Shown here: positions 41,423 to 49,743 of the stretch, piece by piece
Numbering within the stretch: position 1 is the stretch's first letter
Layout: every line of letters begins with the position of its first letter
Origin: Halomonas sp. McH1-25
GTDB taxonomy: Bacteria; Pseudomonadota; Gammaproteobacteria; Pseudomonadales; Halomonadaceae
NCBI RefSeq assembly: GCF_022348165.1
Contig: NZ_JAKRFI010000009.1
Location: forward strand, 62,001 to 126,000
Reading direction: 5' to 3'
Length of the DNA stretch: 64,000 bases
Translations under genes and position numbers: made by a program
The notes under the pieces: generated by a model
The model's input: the letters and a program-made list of their open reading frames with translations, nothing else
Database searches by the model: none
What the model was told of the DNA's origin: nothing

Positions 41423-44032
41423 ATGACGGTTGCAGATACCGAGCTATCCGATAATACGTACCAGTGGACCGTTCATGGCATGGATTGTCCAAGCTGCGCC
41501 GGCAAGATTCGTGGCGCGGTGGAGCGCTTGCGAGGCGTATCCGACGTGCAGGTCTCAGTGATGAAGGAAACCCTGACCCTTGCGCTGGACACGCAACAAA
41601 CTTCGCCCGAGCGCGTCGAGAAGACCGTCGAGCGACTTGGCTATGCCGCCCAATCCTTGCCCAATAGCGTCAGGCCAAGGAATGACCCCGCCGAGAGTCA
41701 TTCACACTGCGGCTGTGGCGGTAATGCTCACAGCCACGGCCACGATATGATGACGACACCTGATCGGACCGACTCCGAGGGCACGCTCAGCTGGAAAGTC
41801 GGCGGTATGGATTGCGCCAGTTGCGCGGCGAAAATTCGTGGCGCAGTTGAGAGTTTGCCTGGTGTCTCCGATGTCAAAGTATCGGTCATGAACGAAACCC
41901 TCACGCTGAAGCTCGACGAACAGCAGACGTCGCCAGAAAGCGTCGAGAAATCGGTCAAGCGGCTCGGCTATAGCGTAGCGCCCCGCGCTGCCATGACTCC
42001 TGATATGTCCGACGGCAATACCGCATCGCAGAGTGATGCGGCTGACGGCGATGCCGCTGATGCTGTCTCAACCTCACCCAAACGCTGGTTCTTGCGTGGC
42101 AAAGGCTGGCTCGTGCTGATGACGGGTGCAGTCCTGCTGGCCGCCGCGGTCGTCCGCTTGCTGGGTTCGGAGTCGCTGGCTTATTGGGCGTTCTTCCTGG
42201 CATGTCTGGTCGGGCTGGTTCCCGTAGCGCAACGTGCCCTTGCTGCGGCGCGAGCAGGCATGCCATTCACCATCGAGATGCTGATGACCATCGCTGCCGG
42301 TGGGGCGCTGATCATTGGTGCCGCCGAGGAGGCGGCGCTCGTGGTGTTCCTGTTCGCCGTCGGCGAGGTTCTCGAAGGGGTGGCCGCAGACCGTGCCCGA
42401 TCGAGTATCCGCGCTCTGGGCAATTTGGTGCCCAAGACTGCACTGATCGAAGATGCCCAAGGGGCGACCCGCAAGGTAAATGCAGCGCAACTGAAGATTG
42501 GTCAGGTCGTCATCGCGCGACCTGGGGATCGGATCCCTGCCGATGGGCAGATCATTGAAGGAACATCGGCTATTGATGAGTCGCCGGTGACCGGTGAATC
42601 GGTGCCCAAGAGCAAGACCACGGACGAGCCGGTCTTCGCCGGGTCCATCAATAACGATGCTGTGCTGCGCATTCGTGTCACCAAGGCACCCGAAGATAAC
42701 ACCATCGCCAGGATTATCCGCCTGGTCGAAGAGGCACAGGAAGCGCGTGCGCCCACTGAGCGCTTCATCGATCGCTTCAGCCGGGTCTATATGCCCGCGG
42801 TGGTCGGCACCGCAATATTGGTTGCGATCGTTCCGCCGTTAATATTCGGTGGCGCCTGGGGGGAGTGGACCTATCGTGCTCTTGCATTGTTGCTGATCGG
42901 CTGTCCATGTGCGTTGGTGATTTCGGTGCCGGCTTCTATCGCCTCGTCGCTATCTACCGGTGCACGCCGAGGACTGTTGATGAAGGGGGGCGCGGTGATC
43001 GAGTCCACCGCCAAGGCTAGCCTCGTGACCTTTGACAAGACCGGTACCCTGACCGCCGGGAAACCAGTCATTACCGACGTTATACCCGCTGCTGATGGCT
43101 GCGGCGAGGATGACGTTGTTGCCTTGGCCGCCAGCGTCGAGAGTGGTTCCAGCCATCCGCTAGCCGAAGCTGTGCTAAGCCATGCTGAGTCGCATCACAT
43201 TAGGTTTACGCAAGGATCTGATGCACGTGTCATCGCGGGCCATGGCGTCGAGGCGAAAGTTGACGGCTCGCGCAGCTATGTTTGTTCGCCGCGTTACGCC
43301 GAAGAGAGGGGCGTAGTGACGAACGCTCTGAAGCCTCGAATCTCAACGTTAGAGGATCAGGGCAAGACTGTCGTCATGGTACTCCGAGACGCCTCGCTCA
43401 TTGGGCTGATTGCCATGCGAGACGAGCCGCGTGCTGACGCCATCGACGGCATTAAGGACCTCCAGGCGCTGGGCATCCGCTCGATTATGTTGACTGGGGA
43501 CAATCCGCGTACGGCTATGGCCATTGCCGATACCATCGGCCTGGAATACCAGGCTGGACTGCTACCTGACGACAAGGTATCAGCGATCAAGGGAATAATC
43601 TCCAAGGATACGGTGTTAATGGTTGGCGACGGGATCAATGACGCCCCGGCGCTGTCCACGGCTAACATTGGCGTGGCCATGGGGTCGGGTACTGATGTCG
43701 CCTTGGAGACGGCCGATGGTGCCTTGCTGCGCAATCGCGTGACCGACATAGCGGCAATGATTCGTCTGGCTCGCGCGACCATGAACAATATCCGCCAAAA
43801 TATCGCTATCGCACTGGGACTGAAGGCGGTTTTCCTGTTGACGACCATGTTTGGCCTGACTGGGCTCTGGATAGCCATTATGGCCGATACCGGCGCCACG
43901 GTGCTGGTGACGCTTAACGCGTTGCGTCTGCTACGCTTCGAGAGCCGACAGGGTCCGACACGCGGTGGAGGAACGTCGGCCGCTGCGTCGCCGGAAGGAC
44001 CGACACGCGTCGGCTCGCCGGCGGGCATCTAG
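41423..44032 (+). CDS. P1B-type Zn/Cd/Pb-exporting ATPase
   Basis: An 869-residue heavy-metal pump of the ZntA/CadA/PbrA group. Two N-terminal HMA domains carry GMDCPSCAGKIRGA and GMDCASCAAKIRGA, joined by a linker with the extra metal-binding run HCGCGGNAHSHGHD. Core motifs are TGES (actuator), CPCALVISVPA in helix 6, DKTGT (phosphorylation), SSHPLAEAVL and GDGINDAPAL. The C-terminal MADTGATVLVTLNALRLL contains the Asp that marks the Zn/Cd/Pb subgroup rather than the Cu pumps. GAGG precedes ATG 41423. It is followed by a ZIP and lspA, similar to pbr-type lead clusters where LspA-like PbrC accompanies PbrA. Confidence 0.95.
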   Translation: MTVADTELSDNTYQWTVHGMDCPSCAGKIRGAVERLRGVSDVQVSVMKETLTLALDTQQTSPERVEKTVERLGYAAQSLPNSVRPRNDPAESHSHCGCGGNAHSHGHDMMTTPDRTDSEGTLSWKVGGMDCASCAAKIRGAVESLPGVSDVKVSVMNETLTLKLDEQQTSPESVEKSVKRLGYSVAPRAAMTPDMSDGNTASQSDAADGDAADAVSTSPKRWFLRGKGWLVLMTGAVLLAAAVVRLLGSESLAYWAFFLACLVGLVPVAQRALAAARAGMPFTIEMLMTIAAGGALIIGAAEEAALVVFLFAVGEVLEGVAADRARSSIRALGNLVPKTALIEDAQGATRKVNAAQLKIGQVVIARPGDRIPADGQIIEGTSAIDESPVTGESVPKSKTTDEPVFAGSINNDAVLRIRVTKAPEDNTIARIIRLVEEAQEARAPTERFIDRFSRVYMPAVVGTAILVAIVPPLIFGGAWGEWTYRALALLLIGCPCALVISVPASIASSLSTGARRGLLMKGGAVIESTAKASLVTFDKTGTLTAGKPVITDVIPAADGCGEDDVVALAASVESGSSHPLAEAVLSHAESHHIRFTQGSDARVIAGHGVEAKVDGSRSYVCSPRYAEERGVVTNALKPRISTLEDQGKTVVMVLRDASLIGLIAMRDEPRADAIDGIKDLQALGIRSIMLTGDNPRTAMAIADTIGLEYQAGLLPDDKVSAIKGIISKDTVLMVGDGINDAPALSTANIGVAMGSGTDVALETADGALLRNRVTDIAAMIRLARATMNNIRQNIAIALGLKAVFLLTTMFGLTGLWIAIMADTGATVLVTLNALRLLRFESRQGPTRGGGTSAAASPEGPTRVGSPAGI

Positions 44033-44069
44033 CAGATCATATCTAGAAATCGGCCAGGGAAGGATGGTT

Positions 44070-44828
44070 ATGGATGGCATTTGGGTTGTACTTGGCTTGG
44101 CGCTGCTTCCTGCGCTAGGAAACTTCGGTGGAGGACTCGCTGCGGAGGCTTCCCGGACTACCGGTCGCCGACTCAATTACGCCCTTCACGGCGCCGCCGG
44201 CCTCGTCATTGCCGTAGTGGCGGTTGAAATCATGCCGCGAGTATTAGAACACCTCTCAGCGTGGCTGATTGCCTTCACCTTCGCCTTGGGCGGTATTGTT
44301 TACGTAGGTATCGAGAAGCTCGTAGAGGGTCTCCAGAAGCGGCAAGGCCAGCAGGGCGAAAGCGGCCAGACCGGCGTCTGGATGATCTATATTGCTGTAT
44401 CCATAGATCTGTTCAGCGATGGTCTTCTGATCGGGGCAGGGTCGGCGGTCTCACCGTCGGTTGCCTTAATCCTGGCGGCGGGCCAGGTGCTGGCAGATGT
44501 CCCTGAGGGATTCGCGACGATTGCCAACATGAAAGACAAAGGGATCCCACGCAGTAAGCGCATCCTGCTCTCTGCCTCCTTTGCGATCCCTGTACTCACT
44601 GCGGCCGTCTTTGCTTACTTCGTGCTCAGGAACCAACCGGAGACGTTCCAGCTAGCGGCACTGACGTTCACGGCAGGTCTTCTTACGGTCGCTGCCATCG
44701 AAGATATGGTCTCCGAGGCACATGAGAGCGGGGACGATACGCATATCTCGCCACTAGCGTTCATAAGCGGCTTCGTCCTGTTCGTGCTGGTATCGGCTGG
44801 CTTAGAAGGAGTACTGGGGCAAAGCTAA
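44070..44828 (+). CDS. ZIP-family metal transporter
   Basis: A 252-residue inner-membrane transporter with about eight helices. The start at 44070 has GGAAGG 7 bp before; ATG 44064 is also in frame. The metal site helices are seen in VSIDLFSDGLLIGAGSA and QVLADVPEGFATIANM, where the usual HxxxE of ZIPs is replaced by D/E residues, as in the ZIPs of bacterial metal islands. It begins 37 bp after the ATPase and is probably in the same transcript. ZIPs usually import divalent metals; beside an exporter it may supply zinc to compensate or move metal outward. Direction is not shown by sequence. Confidence 0.88.
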   Translation: MDGIWVVLGLALLPALGNFGGGLAAEASRTTGRRLNYALHGAAGLVIAVVAVEIMPRVLEHLSAWLIAFTFALGGIVYVGIEKLVEGLQKRQGQQGESGQTGVWMIYIAVSIDLFSDGLLIGAGSAVSPSVALILAAGQVLADVPEGFATIANMKDKGIPRSKRILLSASFAIPVLTAAVFAYFVLRNQPETFQLAALTFTAGLLTVAAIEDMVSEAHESGDDTHISPLAFISGFVLFVLVSAGLEGVLGQS

Positions 44829-44905
44829 CGCGCCGTATTGACCCCTGCAGCATAGCCTTTTGTCGTGTTGGCTCTCGGTGTAATGTAAACAAGAGGGAAG
44901 GTGAT

Positions 44906-45427
44906 ATGTCCACTTACGATAGTGGGCTCGCAGAGAAAGACCGTGAGCCGGGAAAGGTAACGTACTGGCTGGGGTTTTCGCTCCTGTTATTCTTGGTAGA
45001 TCAGTTGAGCAAGTATCTTGCCAGCTTCATGCTCCCGTATGGCGAAAGCGTCGCTGTCACATCTTTTTTCAACTGGTCTCATCGCCACAATTCTGGGGCA
45101 GCGTTTAGCTTTCTCGCTGAAGCCGGTGGTTGGCAACAGCCGCTTTTCATCGGGCTGGCCCTTGTTATCTCGATACTCCTCATCTACTGGCTATGGCGTT
45201 CTCCGAGCGTACTAAGTTATCGGCTCGCACTCAGCGCCATCCTTGGTGGCGCGCTGGGTAACGCTGTAGATCGCTTACGGCTAGGCTACGTAGAGGATTT
45301 TCTGGATTTCTACTACGCCCAGTGGCACTGGCCATCGTTCAACATGGCAGACGTATGGATTTTTATCGGTGCTGCCCTCTTTATCTGGGCTGAAGTTCGT
45401 CATCAGCCAGACAGTGATGAACGCTGA
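44906..45427 (+). CDS. lspA: Prolipoprotein signal peptidase (signal peptidase II)
   Basis: A 173-residue aspartic membrane protease that cuts lipoprotein signal peptides. Four helices are present; family blocks are FLVDQLSKYLASFMLPYGES, HRHNSGAAFSFL, and the two catalytic Asp in GALGNAVDRLRLGYVEDFLD and FNMADVWIFIGAALF. A good GGAAGGTG precedes ATG 44906. It follows the ATPase and ZIP genes as PbrC-like LspA does in lead-resistance operons, where it is thought to process a metal-related lipoprotein. An extra copy in mobile DNA could also offset inhibition of the core enzyme. Confidence 0.94.
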   Translation: MSTYDSGLAEKDREPGKVTYWLGFSLLLFLVDQLSKYLASFMLPYGESVAVTSFFNWSHRHNSGAAFSFLAEAGGWQQPLFIGLALVISILLIYWLWRSPSVLSYRLALSAILGGALGNAVDRLRLGYVEDFLDFYYAQWHWPSFNMADVWIFIGAALFIWAEVRHQPDSDER

Positions 45428-45455
45428 CTCTGTTGTTAATCGTTAATATTCCTAG

Positions 45456-46301
45456 GGACTGTTGACGGAGCATTGCTGAATAAGAGCAGACCCGCAGAAT
45501 TGAGGCTCCCACGCCAACAATCTGCGAGTCTGCAATGCCCCGATTGATGCTCAGTGACGAACTCTGGTCGAAGCTGGAGAAAATTCTGGTTCAGCAGGCC
45601 ATCTATCTACCGCAAGCCCGGGCTGCGGATGACTGTGGAAGGCATCCTTTGCCGGATGCGCGTGGGTTGCCCATGGCGGGACCTGCCCCGTGCCTTTGGA
45701 CACTGGAACTCGGTTTACAAATGCTTCAATACCTGGTCGGCGGCAGGAAGCTGCTCAAGGTATTCAACGCCCTAGTCGAGGAGTCTGATGTCGAGTGGCT
45801 ATTCATCGACGGGACGTATGTTAAGGCTCACCAGCACAGTGCCGGCGCTGCCAGCAGTCAGCCTGAAGCCATTGGCAAAAGCCGCGAGGGTTTACACGAG
45901 CAAGATTCATCCGGCCGTCGATGCTTATGGATTGTCTATCGCCTTCAGCCTCACCGGAGGCAACGTTAATGACAGTACCGAGGTGCCGGAGCTGATAGCG
46001 CAACTACCCGCTGGCGGGATGATCATGGCTGACAAGGGCTATAATAATGAACGCATCCGGAGCAGACCGAGGATCCGGGAGCCCATCCGGTGCTCCTGAG
46101 AGAACGTAATTCGACTAAGGGCAATACCGACCTGGACAAAGGGCTGTATCGCTACCGGCATCTGGTCGAGAATGCCTTTGCGCGGCTAAAGCACTACCGC
46201 GCAGTGGCGTTCCGCTATGACAAGCTGAAGCGGAATTACGAGAGTATGGTGGCCATGGCGTGTGGATTCCTCTGGCTACCCATGTGAAACGTCAACAGCC
46301 C
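45456..46301 (+). mobile_element. IS5-family element (846 bp) with CTAG target duplication
   Basis: Terminal repeats GGACTGTTGACG (left) and the reverse of CGTCAACAGCCC (right) differ at one position. CTAG flanks both ends (45452-45455 and 46302-46305), fitting the YTAR-type target of this family. The transposase is spread over three frames: SDELWSKLEKILVQ, then RMRVGCPWRDLPRAFGHWNS, VEWLFIDGTYVKAHQHSA, IHPAVDAYGLSIAFSLTGGN, MIMADKGYN and YRYRHLVENAFARLKHYRAV. It is therefore dead, though the ends are well kept. It separates lspA from the CDF gene. Confidence 0.88.
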
Positions 46302-46346
46302 CTAGCATGAATCCTGTCTATTCAGGGAGAGCACAAGGAGTCGAAC

Positions 46347-47357
46347 GTGCCTGATCACAGCCACAGCCACAGCCACAGCCACAGCCACAGCCACAGCCAC
46401 AGCCACAGCCACAGCCACAGCCACAGCCACAGCCACAGCCACAGCCACAGTCATAGCCACAGCCACGGTAGCGGCAAGACGTTGTTATTCGCACTAGTAT
46501 TCACGACCGGCTTCGCGATCATTGAAGTTATTGGCGGCTTAATGGCCGACTCGCTGGCACTCCTGTCGGACGCCGGTCATATGCTGACTGACTCGCTGTC
46601 GCTTGGGGTCGGTGCCTTTGCCGCATGGCTGGCGAGTAAACCCGCATCCAATCACCATTCCTTCGGCCTACAGCGCGCAGAAGTACTTGGCGCGCTGGTC
46701 AATGTCCTGTTCATGTTCGGGGTTATCGCGTACATAGCCTACGAGGCGATTCGTCGCCTGGCTGACACCCCTGAGGTCAACGGTGGTGTGGTTCTGGTTA
46801 TCGGTGGGGTTGGCCTTCTGGTTAATATCATCGTCGCCTGGGTACTGATGCGCGGCGAACGGACTATGAATGTGCGGGGCGCGCTACTACATGTAATGGG
46901 CGATCTACTGGGTTCGATTGCAGCACTCGCCACGGGAGCGACCATCTACTTGGGCGGTCCGTCTATAGTAGACCCGATATTGTCGCTGTTCGTAAGCTTG
47001 CTAATATTCGTATCCGCCGTCCGGCTGCTACGCGAGGTGGTCCGAGTATTAATGGAAGGGGTGCCACACGGTATTGATGCCCATGAAGTCGGGCAGGCAC
47101 TGACCGAAATTGAGGGGGTGCGCGCAGTTCATGACATGCATATCTGGAGCTTGTCCTCAAGCAGCCACGCGCTGGCCGCGCATGTTGACATGGAAACAAT
47201 GGTTCGCTGGGAGATTGTTCTCCCGCAACTGCAAACGATGCTCCAGGAGCGTTTCGGCATTTCACACAGCACGCTGCAACCGGAGGATGCGGCTGCCCGC
47301 CGAGCCTGCGACGCCGACCCTGACTGCGGTGTTCAAAACACGGAGCAGGTAAAGTAA
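46347..47357 (+). CDS. CDF-family Zn/Cd/Co exporter (CzcD/ZitB-like) with His-Ser repeat
   Basis: A 336-residue cation diffusion facilitator that exports divalent metal in exchange for protons. GTG 46347 is the start, with AAGGAG 7 bp before. Residues 4-40 are an alternating His-Ser tract with 19 histidines, far longer than usual. The transport site HxxxD motifs are in SDAGHMLTDSLSL and ALLHVMGDLLGS; the C-terminal cytoplasmic dimer domain contains VRAVHDMHIWSLSSSSHALA. The IS5 element ends 45 bp before the start, so the native promoter may be lost. The N-terminal tract probably buffers or senses Zn2+ or Ni2+. Confidence 0.95.
   Translation: MPDHSHSHSHSHSHSHSHSHSHSHSHSHSHSHSHSHSHSHGSGKTLLFALVFTTGFAIIEVIGGLMADSLALLSDAGHMLTDSLSLGVGAFAAWLASKPASNHHSFGLQRAEVLGALVNVLFMFGVIAYIAYEAIRRLADTPEVNGGVVLVIGGVGLLVNIIVAWVLMRGERTMNVRGALLHVMGDLLGSIAALATGATIYLGGPSIVDPILSLFVSLLIFVSAVRLLREVVRVLMEGVPHGIDAHEVGQALTEIEGVRAVHDMHIWSLSSSSHALAAHVDMETMVRWEIVLPQLQTMLQERFGISHSTLQPEDAAARRACDADPDCGVQNTEQVK
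46356..46466 (+). repeat. Hexanucleotide tandem repeat coding for (His-Ser)18-His
   Basis: CACAGC is repeated 18 times in frame and closed by a final CAC. The only interruption is one variant unit (AGTCAT at 46450-46455). Units are nearly all identical, so the tract can lose or gain two residues at a time by slippage without breaking the frame. Confidence 0.97.
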
Positions 47358-47469
47358 ATTAACTGCCTTTGGTTTGGGTCCGCCAATGTTAGAACCCGAC
47401 TTACATCAGTCAATGGGAACGTTCAGACCTTCGCCATGGTCCCCTGAAAATAGAGCGAAACCGGACCTG

Positions 47470-47690
47470 CGGCTCCCCGGACACAATTCTGGCGATGGGC
47501 TCCAATTGCTCCAGACTGCCCAGAAACGGTGGAGACGGCTCAAGCACATCTGGACATTAGCAGCGTCAAGTTTAGGACAAGGAAAAGCGAGAAGGTCGAT
47601 CAGACAGAGAGTCGACATGACTGCGATCCGCCAAATTTTACAAAAAATCTGCTATTGTTAACGAGAAGCGAATTGGGAAAGAGCAGCCAT
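47470..47690 (+). pseudogene. Possible IS256-family transposase tail
   Basis: The sequence reads QLLQTAQKRWRRLKHIW and, in another frame, SVKFRTRKSEKVDQTESRHD, which resembles the C-terminus of IS256-type transposases (QTAxKRWRRL...VKFxxG). Only about 200 bp remain with a frameshift, and the match is from memory. The rest of 47358-47917 shows nothing I recognise. Confidence 0.4.
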
Positions 47691-47917
47691 ATACATTGAG
47701 AAGTTACTGGCTGCACGCCTTGATATAGGAATTTCATATGGATGCTCTATCTCCTGTTATGCTGGGGCTGCCATGGGTAATCCTCCGATAGTGGCTCATA
47801 AGATAGACCATTACTCTTCGGGACCGTACACCTAGGAGGCAGGTAAAAAAGCTCTGTTAGGTTTATATTTAGGTAGGAATTTTTGCTCTGGACTGGAATA
47901 ACAGGCGGGTCCATGTA

Positions 47918-49097
47918 GAGGGTGTTTACAAATTCTCAGGCCAAGCGAGTTAACCGATTGAGGAGTTGACGTCCCGCCGCTAGCCAGACCCAGGCCTCCG
48001 ATACTTCAACACGTCGGTCATGGTGCATCACCAGCTGGCGTGCCTTCTCGATCCAGGCATGTGTTCGCTCAATGCTCCATCGCTTCGACAGCACTGTAAA
48101 GCCATTAGCATCAGGGCGGCGCGTGAAGAGATCCCCTTGGCCCGGCGTACACGAACGGCCAACATTGCCATTGGCTGGATGGCGTACGACCTCGACCGCA
48201 ATATCATGCTGGTGATGGATCGTCTGTGCACAGCGTCCTGCATAACCTTCATCAACGAAGACCGTGGCTATTCCGGCATACTTCTCCATGCCATTGGCCA
48301 TGACCGGGTGAGCACCGTCACGGTCCTGCACGCTGGCCGCCGTTACACTCACGGCAAGTACCAGCCCCAAGGTATTAACGAGCACATGACGTTTAGGCCC
48401 TTGATCTTCTTTCCTGCATCGTAGCCGCTGGTTCCACCCTGCGGTGAACTCCGTGTCGATTGGGCATCCAGTACAGCCGCGCCGGGAATCGGGTCGCGCC
48501 CCTCACGTTCTCGCCATTGCGCCCGTAATCGATCATGCATCCGTACGAACCTGCCCTGTTGGCTCCAGAGGCGGAGCGCTCGATAGACGTTCTGCCAAGG
48601 TGGAAAGCCCCTGGGCAGCAACCGCTGCGAACCACATAACAGCAGGCGTCGATGAGCAGTCGCCGAGGATAGCGAGGTGGCGTGTCGCGTTGGCCTTCCT
48701 CCCCGAAAAGGTCAGCAACAAGACGCCACTCCGCGTCGGTCAATGAGCTGGGATAGCGTTGTACGGGGCGTTGACGGCGATAGGCTGGTTGAAAGCCATA
48801 ACGACGTTCTGGCTCATCCTGGCGGGCAGGGAGTGTTGCCGCGCGCTCACGCCGAAAGCCCATCTTTTCCAGGCGCCTGCGTATGGTCATGTGATGCACG
48901 GAGAGGCCTGTTCGCCAGCAGAAGGCATCTGTGAGCTCGCTGAGTGCTGCCAGTGGGATTCTTCAACAAGCTGACGTAGCAGGTTTTTTTTCAGCTTCGC
49001 CGAGCTTTCTTGGCCGACCGCCTTGCGACAATGGATCTCTCCCTGAGTGGTAGAATCCCCATCGTCTCAATGACTTATTGTTTTTGTAAACACCCTC
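47918..49097 (-). mobile_element. IS5-family element, copy B (1180 bp), transposase frameshifted
   Basis: Perfect 15-bp inverted repeats GAGGGTGTTTACAAA (47918-47932) and TTTGTAAACACCCTC (49083-49097) bound the element. The minus-strand transposase starts MHHMTIRRRLEKMGFRRERA (48899) and is shifted at about 48620, where SGCSWRMLPRG of copy A is damaged, and again near 48385. It ends with FVDEGYAGRC, VLSKRWSIERTHAWIEKARQ and LNRLTRLA at 47936. The flanking target duplication is not clear. Copy A lies at 18025-18621 in the same orientation. Confidence 0.85.
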
Positions 49098-49743
49098 TTA
49101 AGTTTCCTCCATACACTTTTCTCTGCGCATAACCTCCTTTGCCCTGCCATCGCAAGGCCATGACAAGTCTCAATCTGGCGCAGCAGTAAAGGTTGAGAAG
49201 ATGGTCAATCTGAGAAAGATGAGACTGCTTAATGCTACTATCTAAACAAAATAGTTAAGTAAGGAATGAAGCGAACGATCCCCCGTCCCTAAAAGTAACT
49301 GAGTACTGTGATGGCTAAATTAGCATGCAAGCCGTTCTTTTTTTTGAAACTCAATTAGTTGAAGCTTTGCCTTCTTGACTCCAGGCCGTTCAGGGCGTAT
49401 TAGGTTCATAGGGTTTCTAAAAGAGCGGGGTTATGCCGCGACAATATGGTTGGGGACGCTGGCACAAAGTACCGGCCATTGTTAAATTTAATGGGTTTTC
49501 GTTAATTGTGGAGAGCAAGGTGGGTGCTGTGAAACCAATAATTTCAAAGGAAAGTAGGTTGGTTGTTAATGCTGCCTGTAAGCCAGCGGGCGATGTGCTA
49601 CAGAAAGCCTATGGCCAAATGATTTCCAGTATTACGCCACCATAAAATCTGCCCCGTAAGGAAGCTGCTTGATAACTTTTTTTGCTCATGTGTCAAGGGG
49701 CATGGGTTGCCAGGAAATTGCTTAGTGATTGAGGCGTAGCGCC
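49098..49743. other. AT-rich region upstream of the acyltransferase
   Basis: About 645 bp without a supported gene. A 70-codon frame at 49433-49645 (YGWGRWHKVPAIVKFNG) looks partly protein-like but has no family or ribosome binding site I trust. Base composition drops to that of the following acyltransferase, which suggests that both arrived together. Confidence 0.35.

Noticed and set aside
46356-46466. CRISPR-like direct repeats
   Set aside because: The units are 6 bp, contiguous, in frame and without spacers; it is a coding tandem repeat. No cas genes or true arrays were seen in the window.
47374-47661. Independent small gene downstream of the CDF exporter
   Set aside because: Its only protein-like part resembles an IS256 transposase tail and shifts frame; no ribosome binding site is present.
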